Assembly: GCA_046496595.1 (NCBI GenBank)
Contig: JAWOGU010000572.1
Span: 1 to 27,648 of the forward strand
DNA length: 27,648 nucleotides
Source: GCA-2746795 sp046496595
Lineage (GTDB): Bacteria; Chloroflexota; Anaerolineae; Promineifilales; Promineifilaceae
Reading direction: 5' to 3'
Part shown: one piece after another, positions 15,226-21,001 of the stretch
Layout of the letters: each line of letters begins with the position of its first letter
Numbering within the stretch: position 1 is the stretch's first letter
Program-made: the position numbers and the translations under genes
The notes under the pieces: model-generated
The model's input: only the letters and a program-made list of their open reading frames with translations
What the model was told of the DNA's origin: nothing
Database searches by the model: none

Positions 15226-15966
15226 TTGGCACGGTTTCGCGCTCTCGTAGAGTATGATGGGACAAATTACTTTGGTTTCCAGCGACAAAAAGCGGACCAA
15301 CCCACCATACAGAGCGCATTGGAACAGGCGTTAAGCCAAATAGTCCGCAGTTCGGTGAATGTTTCCGGATCAGGACGGACAGATAGTGGTGTACATGCAA
15401 CAGGCCAGGTAATCAGCTTCGACAGCGAGTGGCGTCACAGCGTAACCGATTTACAGAGAGCGCTTAACGCGAATTTACCGGCCGACATTGCAATTTTACA
15501 ATTAGGAATAGCAGAACCAACCTTTCACCCGAGATTCGATGCCCGGCGACGGGCTTATGAATACAACATTTACAATGCGGCTGTGAACAGCCCTTTACGC
15601 AGACAAAGAAGTTGGCACGTAGCCAAACCGCTCGACAGGGAACGGATGAATCAGGCGGCAGCCTGTTTGCCAGGTGTGCATGATTTTGCCACCTTTGGCC
15701 AACCTCCTCAAGGCGAGGTGACAGTGCGCGAGGTTTTCGCGGCTCATTGGGAACAGCGAGAAGAGTTTCTTGTTTTTTTCATTGAGGCCAATGCTTTTTT
15801 GTACCGTATGGTGCGCAGCATCGTGGGCAGTTTGAAAACAGTGGGTGAAGGCAGTTGGACGGTCGAACAGTTTGAGGCGGCGCTGGCGGCGCGTGACCGC
15901 AGCCGGTCTGGAAAAGTAGCACCGGCGCAGGGCCTCATCTTGGTATCTGTAACATACGGAGAATAG
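15226..15966 (+). CDS. truA: tRNA pseudouridine(38-40) synthase TruA
   Basis: 246 aa. TruA converts uridines 38-40 in the anticodon arm of tRNAs to pseudouridine. The catalytic Asp is D53 in GSGRTDSGVHATGQV. The N-terminus RALVEYDGTNYFGFQRQ and the C-terminal FLYRMVRSIVGSLKTVGEG match the family. TTG at 15226 is taken as the start because it gives the usual MARFRALVEYDG beginning; GAGG at the end of rplQ is its likely ribosome binding site. truA between rplQ and rplM is also found in other bacteria. Confidence 0.96.
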   Translation: MARFRALVEYDGTNYFGFQRQKADQPTIQSALEQALSQIVRSSVNVSGSGRTDSGVHATGQVISFDSEWRHSVTDLQRALNANLPADIAILQLGIAEPTFHPRFDARRRAYEYNIYNAAVNSPLRRQRSWHVAKPLDRERMNQAAACLPGVHDFATFGQPPQGEVTVREVFAAHWEQREEFLVFFIEANAFLYRMVRSIVGSLKTVGEGSWTVEQFEAALAARDRSRSGKVAPAQGLILVSVTYGE

Positions 15967-15970
15967 CAGG

Positions 15971-16399
15971 ATGAAAACATTTATAGCGAAACCGGCTGAG
16001 GTTGAACGAAGCTGGTACGTGGTAGACGCGGAAGGTCAGACTTTAGGTCGTTTGGCTTCCCAAGTGGCGGCCATTTTACGTGGCAAGCATAAAACCATAT
16101 TCACGCCTCATGTGGATTGTGGGGATTATGTGGTTATTATTAACGCTGAAAAAATTCGCGTGACCGGGCAGCGGCTTGATCAGAAGAATTATTATCGGCA
16201 CTCTGGTTATCCGGGTGGTCTGACTGAAATTTCTCTGTCGGACCAGTTAAAACGGTTCCCCACGCGCCCGATTGAATTGGCCGTGAAAGGCATGATGCCG
16301 AAAAACAAACTGGGCCGTAAGATGTTCAAAAAACTGAAGGTCTACGCCGGACCGGAGCATCCGCATACGGCGCAGCAGCCAGTTTCGTTGGAGTTTTAG
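15971..16399 (+). CDS. rplM: 50S ribosomal protein L13
   Basis: 142 aa, standard. L13 is an early-assembly protein of the 50S subunit. Marks are WYVVDAEGQTLGRLASQVAA, then VDCGDYVVIINAEKIRVTGQ and YYRHSGYPGGL, and AVKGMMPKNKLGRKMFKKLK followed by VYAGPEHPHTAQQP. The spacing to truA is 4 bp, and rpsI follows after 9 bp, the universal L13-S9 pair. Confidence 0.98.
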   Translation: MKTFIAKPAEVERSWYVVDAEGQTLGRLASQVAAILRGKHKTIFTPHVDCGDYVVIINAEKIRVTGQRLDQKNYYRHSGYPGGLTEISLSDQLKRFPTRPIELAVKGMMPKNKLGRKMFKKLKVYAGPEHPHTAQQPVSLEF

Positions 16400-16408
16400 G
16401 AGAGATAA

Positions 16409-16813
16409 ATGACAGATAGACGATACTTCGAAGGAATCGGCCGGCGCAAGACAGCCTCTGCCCGGGTGCGTATCTATGTGGATGGCGACAGCAATGGCGG
16501 GTTCACGGTAAATGACAAAGACGTGCGCGAATTCTTCCCCCGTTTTGGGGATTTTGAAACGCTGATGGGACCGTTGGAAGACAGCAGCCTGACAGGCAAG
16601 GTTGACGTGACCGTCCACATTAATGGCGGCGGCGTGACCGGTCAGACAAGCGCAGTCCGTTTAGGTGTGGCGCGCGCTCTGGTGAAATATGATGAGAACC
16701 TGCGCGGTGTGCTGCGCGCCCATGGTCATCTGACCCGGGACGCCCGCATTAAGGAACGCAAGAAACCAGGTCTGAAACGGGCGCGTAAGGCTCCGACCTA
16801 TACCAAACGTTAA
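16409..16813 (+). CDS. rpsI: 30S ribosomal protein S9
   Basis: 134 aa. The C-terminal tail of S9 reaches the P-site tRNA. The start YFEGIGRRKTASARVRIYVD is typical, as are HINGGGVTGQTSAVRLGVAR and ALVKYD. The end KKPGLKRARKAPTYTKR with terminal KR is the universal S9 signature. AGGAGAG precedes the ATG. It is the last gene of the ribosomal cluster; a terminator lies 79 bp downstream. Confidence 0.98.
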   Translation: MTDRRYFEGIGRRKTASARVRIYVDGDSNGGFTVNDKDVREFFPRFGDFETLMGPLEDSSLTGKVDVTVHINGGGVTGQTSAVRLGVARALVKYDENLRGVLRAHGHLTRDARIKERKKPGLKRARKAPTYTKR

Positions 16814-16815
16814 TG

Positions 16816-16870
16816 ATTTTGGATTTACGATTTACGATTGTAGACTGACGATTTTGGATTTGCGATTGTA
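16816..16870 (+). repeat. Short direct repeats (GATTTACGATT type) after rpsI
   Basis: The spacer contains two related blocks, each with GATTTTGGATTT followed by a CGATT unit and GTAG. The first block has an extra tandem GATTTACGATTTACGATTG run. The 7-bp unit is ATTTACG. It is simple-sequence-like and non-coding. I infer a dispersed intergenic repeat, since it explains neither gene nor terminator. Confidence 0.6.
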
Positions 16871-16891
16871 GGTCTATACCATACAAAAATT

Positions 16892-16918
16892 AGGCGAGTC
16901 TTGTACTCGCCTTTTTGC
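16892..16918 (+). terminator. Rho-independent terminator ending the ribosomal cluster
   Basis: Perfect 8-bp stem AGGCGAGT/ACTCGCCT (16892-16899 with 16905-16912), 5-nt loop, followed by TTTTGCTTT. It is oriented for transcription from rpsI and lies just before the next gene, whose ribosome binding site starts at 16921. Confidence 0.9.
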
Positions 16919-16930
16919 TTTGAGGTGTGC

Positions 16931-18370
16931 ATGACTATTACTGTAGTAGGCTTGGGGCCGGGCGACGGCCGTTTTCTGACCAGAGAAGCGTGGCAGGTGT
17001 TGGCGGAGGCCGGCACGGTCTGCTGCCGCACCATTCGCCATCCGGCTGTGGCTGAGCTGCCGGAGAATGTGGCTGTGGTCAGCTTTGATCACATTTATGA
17101 GACGGCCGACAACTTTGAACAGGTGTATGAACGCATTGTGGCCGAACTGCTGACAAAGGCGCAGGGCGGTGACGTGGTGTACGCTGTACCCGGTCATCCC
17201 CACATGGGCGAAGCCACGGTGACAGCCCTGGAAGCAGCCGCCGAAGATGCAGGCGTTACCGTCAGGATTGTGCCCGGTTTGAGCTTTTTGGAGCCGATGC
17301 TAACGGCCGTTTCCCTGGATGGCCTTGATGGTTTGCAGATTTTTGACGCCATCGAACTGTTGGCCTTCCACTACCCGCCTGTCAGCCCGGACGTGCCTCT
17401 GCTGCTAGGGCAGGTGTACAGCCGGTTGGTAGCCAGCGATTTGAAATTGGTATTAACGGCCGTTTACCCCGAAGAACACCCCGTGCAGCTCATCCACGCC
17501 GCCGGTATGCCCGAACAAATTGTCGAAGACGTGCCGCTTTACGCCATTGACCACAGCGACCATATCAGCCACCTCACCAGTCTCATCGTGCCGCCGCTGC
17601 CCTCCAAATCCTCCCTGCCCAGACTGGCGGAAACCATTGCCATTTTACGCGGCCCCGACGGCTGCCCATGGGACCGTGAACAGACCCCGCAGAGCCTGCG
17701 AGCCGGATTTTTGGAAGAAGCCAGCGAAGTATTGGAAGCCCTGGATACACAAGATACAGACCTGCTGCGCGAAGAATTGGGCGATATGCTCTATCATCTG
17801 GTGATGCAGACACAAATGGCCTCTGAGGAAGAATCGTTCCGTTTGCCGGAGGTGATTGCCGGCATCGACGCCAAACTGCGCCACCGCCATCCCCACGTGT
17901 GGGGTGATGTGGACGTGGCTGACAGCGACGAAGTGGTGCGCAACTGGGAAGCGATCAAATTAAAAGAGAAATCAACTCGTTCGGCCTCGTTGGTGGACAA
18001 TATTCCGGAAGCCCTGCCCGCCCTGGCCCGTTCGCAAAAAATCCAGGAACGGGTCGCCAAAATCGGATTTGACTGGCCTAACGTCGCTGGTGTGTTTGAG
18101 AAACTGGCTGAGGAAATTGGCGAATTGAAAGCAGCCCATACCCCGGCGGAGCGGCAGGATGAACTGGGCGATTTATTGTTTGTCATTGTCAATCTGGCCC
18201 GCTGGCTGGGTGTAGACGCAGAGAGCGCCCTGCGTGAAGCGAATCTGAAATTTAGCAGCCGCTTCCGCCAGGTAGAACAGTTGGCCACCGAACGGGGGAT
18301 TGACCTATCTCAATTGGATTTGGCCGGTATCGATGTGCTCTGGGAAGAAGTGAAGAAAAGTGGCGAGTAG
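16931..18370 (+). CDS. YabN-type protein: SAM-dependent methylase domain fused to MazG
   Basis: 479 aa from the ATG at 16931, chosen because TGAGGTG lies just before it and the preceding in-frame codons are inside the terminator. Residues 1-220 form a tetrapyrrole-methylase-like Rossmann domain with VVGLGPGD at 5-12 and YAVPGHP. Residues 230-340 are a MazG nucleoside triphosphate pyrophosphohydrolase domain: GCPWD at 244-248, EEASEV and EELGD metal-binding acids, and HRHPHVWG at 318-325. A second MazG repeat (about 370-479) has EEIGEL and DELGDLL. The family hydrolyses non-canonical NTPs; the methylase substrate is unknown. It contains two AACGGCCGTT copies, both coding Thr-Ala-Val. Confidence 0.93.
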   Translation: MTITVVGLGPGDGRFLTREAWQVLAEAGTVCCRTIRHPAVAELPENVAVVSFDHIYETADNFEQVYERIVAELLTKAQGGDVVYAVPGHPHMGEATVTALEAAAEDAGVTVRIVPGLSFLEPMLTAVSLDGLDGLQIFDAIELLAFHYPPVSPDVPLLLGQVYSRLVASDLKLVLTAVYPEEHPVQLIHAAGMPEQIVEDVPLYAIDHSDHISHLTSLIVPPLPSKSSLPRLAETIAILRGPDGCPWDREQTPQSLRAGFLEEASEVLEALDTQDTDLLREELGDMLYHLVMQTQMASEEESFRLPEVIAGIDAKLRHRHPHVWGDVDVADSDEVVRNWEAIKLKEKSTRSASLVDNIPEALPALARSQKIQERVAKIGFDWPNVAGVFEKLAEEIGELKAAHTPAERQDELGDLLFVIVNLARWLGVDAESALREANLKFSSRFRQVEQLATERGIDLSQLDLAGIDVLWEEVKKSGE

Positions 18371-18423
18371 CAGAGTTGCAGGGTTGCAGAGTTGCAGAGT
18401 TGCAGAGTAGTACGTCACTCTGC
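18371..18423 (+). repeat. 8-bp tandem repeat (CAGAGTTG, about 5 copies) with adjacent hairpin
   Basis: Starting right after the mazG stop, five consecutive 8-mers run to 18410: CAGAGTTG, CAGGGTTG, CAGAGTTG, CAGAGTTG and CAGAGTAG. The last copy can pair with ACTCTGC at 18417-18423 (7-bp stem, 8-nt loop). The rest of the spacer to 18508 is a CTTGCC-rich stretch without recognisable genes. The hairpin has no T tract. Confidence 0.8.
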
Positions 18424-18508
18424 TGCCTTGCCACTTTGCTCCTTGCCCCTTGCCAAACTGACTTGGCTTGGCTAAAGTAGAGGTGGAGGACCACACAAAG
18501 GAGAGATT

Positions 18509-19165
18509 GTGCAAGCCGTTTTAAGTGTAATCATTCCGTTACTGGGAGCTATTGGCATTTTAGCCGCCGTTTTCTTTGGACTGCGGGCGCTTTCTGCCCG
18601 GTTTCAGGTTGGCAAAGAAGCTTATGGCGTAGGACAGCTTGAGACGCGCCGGTCGATGCAGAAGGATTTAATCTGGACGGTGTTGACGTTGGTCGTGGGT
18701 TTGATTTTTCTGGGTGTCTATGTTGTTATGCCGGAAGAGGCATTTGAAGCGGCGCCTGAACCGCCATCTGCCCCGGCAGTGACAGCCGAACCGTCGGAAA
18801 CTGAAACGGCGCCCACAACCGAAACGGCCGTTCCCGGAACCATCAGCAGCCCCACCCCTGCGCCTTTCCCGGAATCCCAGGTGACTGTGCTGCCGTCGAA
18901 TACACCACCCCCCTCTGCCACCCCCATCCCGACCGCTACGCCGGAACCTGCGCCGCAAACGGCCGTTGTCGCCAGCGGCGTTGGCGTCTATTTAAGGGCA
19001 GAACCAGGCGTCAGCGCCCAAGACTTGGAATGGCTGCTGGATGGCACTCTGCTTGAGATACTGCCTGGGGAAGCCGCGGCGGATGGCTACACCTGGGTCT
19101 TGGTACGTACCCCGACCGGCAACGAAGGTTGGGTAGCAACCGATTTCATTCAAATCACACCGTAG
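18509..19165 (+). CDS. Membrane protein with Pro/Thr linker and SH3-like domain
   Basis: 218 aa from a GTG start behind AAAGGAGAG. Two hydrophobic helices lie at about 4-26 and 53-74. They are followed by a Pro/Thr/Ser/Glu-rich low-complexity linker (about 78-150) and a C-terminal bacterial SH3-like domain (about 151-218). That domain has GVYLRAEPGVSAQDLEWLLD, then GTLLEILPG and NEGWVATDFIQI. Such domains often bind cell wall or partner proteins, so an anchored extracytoplasmic protein is likely. The function is unknown. Two AACGGCCGTT copies occur in the linker, both read Thr-Ala-Val. Confidence 0.85.
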   Translation: MQAVLSVIIPLLGAIGILAAVFFGLRALSARFQVGKEAYGVGQLETRRSMQKDLIWTVLTLVVGLIFLGVYVVMPEEAFEAAPEPPSAPAVTAEPSETETAPTTETAVPGTISSPTPAPFPESQVTVLPSNTPPPSATPIPTATPEPAPQTAVVASGVGVYLRAEPGVSAQDLEWLLDGTLLEILPGEAAADGYTWVLVRTPTGNEGWVATDFIQITP

Positions 19166-19227
19166 CGTTATCCAAAAGCCTTTTGGGCGCCAATGGAATG
19201 CATGGTACTTAATCTTAAATTTCTCCT

Positions 19228-19866
19228 ATGGACAAATACTTCATTACTATTGCCGGTAACATCGGTGTGGGCAAATCCACGCTTGTACGTCTGCTTACCC
19301 AACGGTTGGGTTGGGAACCTGTTTTTGAAGCCGTCGAAGAAAACCCCTACCTGGCTGACTTCTATCAAGATATGAAGAGGTGGAGCTTCCAATCTCAGGT
19401 CTTCTTCCTCTCGCGCCGCCTGCGGCAGCACAATGGGCTGCTTACCCTCAAAAAATCAGTTATCCAGGACCGCAGTGTGTACGAAGATGCGGAAATTTTT
19501 GCCCGCAATTTATACGAGCAAGGCAACATGTCGGAGCGCGACTGGAGCTGTTATTTTGATCTGTACCGCACGCTGGGCGCCCTGCTGCCGGCGCCGGACT
19601 TGGTCATCTACCTCCAGGCGTCGGTGCCTACTCTGCGCCGCCGGATTGCCATGCGCGGCCGGGAATATGAGCAAGAAATCGACGAAGCCTATCTGGTTCG
19701 CCTCAACAGCCTGTATGACCGTTGGGCGGAAGGTTTCCGCCTCTGTCCGGTGCTGACGGTGGATACGGATAACCTGGATTACGTGCAACACGATGAACAT
19801 TTAGATCAGATCTGGCAAAAAATTGAAGAGCGCTTGCAGGGTAAAGATTATTTAACGCTCACATAA
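19228..19866 (+). CDS. Deoxynucleoside kinase (dAK/dGK family)
   Basis: 212 aa. Phosphorylates deoxynucleosides in nucleotide salvage. The P-loop GNIGVGKST is at residues 10-18. Also visible are the substrate-site EAVEENPYLADFY segment, the DRSVYEDAEIFA motif (the DRS triad), and a lid RGREYEQEID. The size fits the dCK/dGK/TK2 superfamily. Which deoxynucleoside is used cannot be told from sequence alone. No Shine-Dalgarno sequence precedes the ATG (the bases are TTTCTCCT), so translation may be leaderless or weak. The spacer before it has a palindromic CCAAAAG/CTTTTGG. Confidence 0.92.
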   Translation: MDKYFITIAGNIGVGKSTLVRLLTQRLGWEPVFEAVEENPYLADFYQDMKRWSFQSQVFFLSRRLRQHNGLLTLKKSVIQDRSVYEDAEIFARNLYEQGNMSERDWSCYFDLYRTLGALLPAPDLVIYLQASVPTLRRRIAMRGREYEQEIDEAYLVRLNSLYDRWAEGFRLCPVLTVDTDNLDYVQHDEHLDQIWQKIEERLQGKDYLTLT

Positions 19867-19867
19867 T

Positions 19868-19896
19868 TTGACACACTCCTGGTGACGAGGTAGACT
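19868..19896 (+). promoter_or_regulatory. Candidate sigma70 promoter for rpsU
   Basis: A perfect TTGACA (19868-19873), a 17-bp spacer, then TAGACT (19891-19896, four of six consensus bases). It starts two bases after the deoxynucleoside kinase stop. Expected start is near 19903. Sequence match only. Confidence 0.4.
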
Positions 19897-20086
19897 CATC
19901 AGGCTTTGTTAGGTCACAGAAGTATTAACAAAACCATGCTGGGTTTACCCCGCTGTGCTTGTTTTATCTTCATTCACAAAAAGCCACAGACGCATTATCA
20001 ACTGAATTCTAAAATCAGTTTCAGCCAGGGCTATTTCTGGCTGCCGCGTCTTGCTGTCATCAGGCAGGCACAAAGCTAAAAAAGAG

Positions 20087-20170
20087 GTAACTATACACGT
20101 AGGTTCCCTGAGCCTGTCGAAGGGAACCGGGCTTCGACAAGCTCAGCCCTCGACAGCGCTGTATAGTTAC
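20087..20170. repeat. REP-like nested inverted repeat, copy 1
   Basis: The ends are a perfect 10-bp inverted repeat GTAACTATAC/GTATAGTTAC (20087-20096, 20161-20170). Inside is GGTTCCCT/AGGGAACC around GAGCCTGTCGA, then CTTCGACAAGCTC. The GAGCCTGTCGAAG and CTTCGACAAGCTC halves are inverted with one mismatch. The CTTCGACAAGCTCAG core is a dispersed intergenic sequence I recognise from many bacterial genomes. A second copy lies on the other side of rpsU. Confidence 0.85.
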
Positions 20171-20203
20171 AAAAAGAGTTTAATCACGAGGAGGTGATTG
20201 ATT

Positions 20204-20404
20204 TTGCCAAAAGTTGAGCTGCGCTCAAACGAATCACAAGAACAACTGCTGCGTCGTTTTCGCAAAGAGGTCATGAAAAGCAAAGTATTGGCCGATATAC
20301 GCCGCAAGCGTTGGTTCGTGTCGAAGAGCGAACTGAACCGCATCAAGAATAAAAAGGCAGCGCGTCGTCAACGCCGCACACAGCGACGTACGCCGGCGGG
20401 TTAA
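20204..20404 (+). CDS. rpsU: 30S ribosomal protein S21
   Basis: 66 aa from the TTG at 20204 (MPKVELRSNESQEQLLRRF). An in-frame TTG two codons earlier sits only 2 bases from the Shine-Dalgarno sequence, while AGGAGGT (20189-20195) is 8 bases from 20204, so the later start is preferred. The AGGAGGTGAT stretch is nearly the full complement of the 16S 3' end, offsetting the weak TTG. S21 is a small basic protein of the 30S platform. The Arg/Lys-rich C-terminus (KKAARRQRRTQRRTPAG) fits. It stands alone, away from the ribosomal cluster, with its own terminator. Confidence 0.92.
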   Translation: MPKVELRSNESQEQLLRRFRKEVMKSKVLADIRRKRWFVSKSELNRIKNKKAARRQRRTQRRTPAG

Positions 20405-20434
20405 TCCTCCTCATTTCGCATACGCTTTTATTAC

Positions 20435-20471
20435 AATCCCTGATTAACGTGGTTAATCGGGGATTTTTTAT
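20435..20471 (+). terminator. Rho-independent terminator of rpsU
   Basis: 14-bp stem AATCCCTGATTAAC with GTTAATCGGGGATT (20435-20448 with 20452-20465, one G-T pair), a 3-nt loop, then TTTTTA. Lies 30 bp after the rpsU stop. Confidence 0.92.
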
Positions 20472-20506
20472 TTACACTGCGTAACATCTCAGTAAATCGC
20501 GGCGGA

Positions 20507-20570
20507 GTTGGTTGAGCCTGTCGAAACCAACGGCCTTGGCCGAACCAACGGCCTTCGACAAGCTCAGGCC
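20507..20570. repeat. REP-like inverted repeat, copy 2
   Basis: GTTGGTT/AACCAAC (20507-20513, 20525-20531) encloses GAGCCTGTCG. GGCCT/AGGCC (20550-20554, 20566-20570) encloses TCGACAAGCTC. The two halves GAGCCTGTCGAA and TTCGACAAGCTC face each other as in copy 1, while the outer arms differ in sequence. The core is conserved and the arms are compensatory, as in REP/BIME-like elements. Confidence 0.85.
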
Positions 20571-20659
20571 TCGTCTCCCCTGAATATTGAGAAGATACTA
20601 CACTGCCGTTAAAGGCGCCTCACGGAACACTCTGCTACCAGAGAAAAAACAGAAACGAC

Positions 20660-20713
20660 TGTAACCGGTTACGTGAGTCGCTGCATGATTTTTCTTTCTC
20701 GAAAACGATTTCA
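20660..20713. promoter_or_regulatory. Two upstream LacI-family operator-like dyads
   Basis: TGTAACCGGTTACG (20660-20673) contains a perfect 12-bp palindrome with a central CG. CGAAAACGATTTCA (20700-20713) is a weaker dyad, also with a central CG. Both resemble the 14-bp LacI/GalR-family operator pattern. They lie 210-260 bp upstream of the promoter-proximal operator, a distance that would allow looping. No LacI regulator gene is in the window. Confidence 0.45.
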
Positions 20714-20894
20714 TGCAAACCATAAAACCCTTTCATATCAGTTGGTGTCGCTTTGTCCATAAGCGTCTCGAACTTTGTTTGACAGCAGCCGGATGGATTG
20801 GGCGTAAAACGGCCGTTATTACTCGAGAATGCTGCTTGTTTTTCCTGGGATAAAACCCTGGTCTGGATGCGAACCCGGTTTGCCGTATTTTTCA

Positions 20895-20923
20895 TTGACA
20901 AAAAATCTGCCTGATCGTACCAT
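20895..20923 (+). promoter_or_regulatory. Sigma70-type promoter of the GH3 genes
   Basis: Perfect -35 TTGACA (20895-20900), 17-bp spacer, -10 TACCAT (20918-20923; four of six consensus bases). The operator at 20925-20942 covers the expected start. About 80 bp separate the -10 from the GH3 start codon. Confidence 0.65.
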
Positions 20924-20924
20924 A

Positions 20925-20942
20925 TATGAAACCGCTTTCATA
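20925..20942. promoter_or_regulatory. LacI/GalR-family operator over the GH3 transcription start
   Basis: TATGAAACCGCTTTCATA is a dyad with seven-base arms and a central CG. Its core TGAAACCGCTTTCA fits the cre-type consensus TGWAANCGNTNWCA at every position. It begins one base after the -10, so bound repressor would block initiation. It is the classical arrangement for sugar-induced glycosidase genes. Confidence 0.7.
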
Positions 20943-21001
20943 GCGTGGTGATTCACATAAACATTTTCCGAATGACTTGCGAAGCAAGAGGGAGAGATCC
21001 G

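Larger units (their letters stand above)
19867..20203 (+). other. 337-bp gap before rpsU: promoter candidate, hairpins and REP-like repeat
   Basis: No gene is seen. It holds a sigma70-like promoter candidate at 19868-19896 and a perfect 7-bp hairpin CAGCCAG/CTGGCTG (20022-20028 with 20037-20043). The nested REP-like inverted repeat lies at 20087-20170. The Shine-Dalgarno sequence AGGAGGT of rpsU is at 20189-20195. If the promoter is used, rpsU would have a leader of about 300 nt. Confidence 0.6.
20405..21001 (+). other. 597-bp gap between rpsU and the GH3 gene: terminator, repeat and control region
   Basis: No gene is supported. In order it holds the rpsU terminator (20435-20471), REP-like copy 2 (20507-20570) and two LacI-type operator-like dyads (20660-20673, 20700-20713). 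An AACGGCCGTT palindrome (20808-20817), a sigma70 promoter (20895-20923) and a third operator (20925-20942) follow. The last part is a 5' leader with GAGGGAGAG before the GH3 start. Confidence 0.7.

Noticed and set aside
20635..20901. 88-codon reverse-strand frame in the gap before the first GH3 gene
   Set aside because: No family resemblance, no good ribosome binding site, and it overlaps two operator-like dyads and the promoter of the GH3 gene.
20945..21001. Longer N-terminus of the first GH3 enzyme as a signal peptide
   Set aside because: The 19 extra residues include charged, non-hydrophobic stretches with no cleavage site, and the strong ribosome binding site is before the ATG at 21002.
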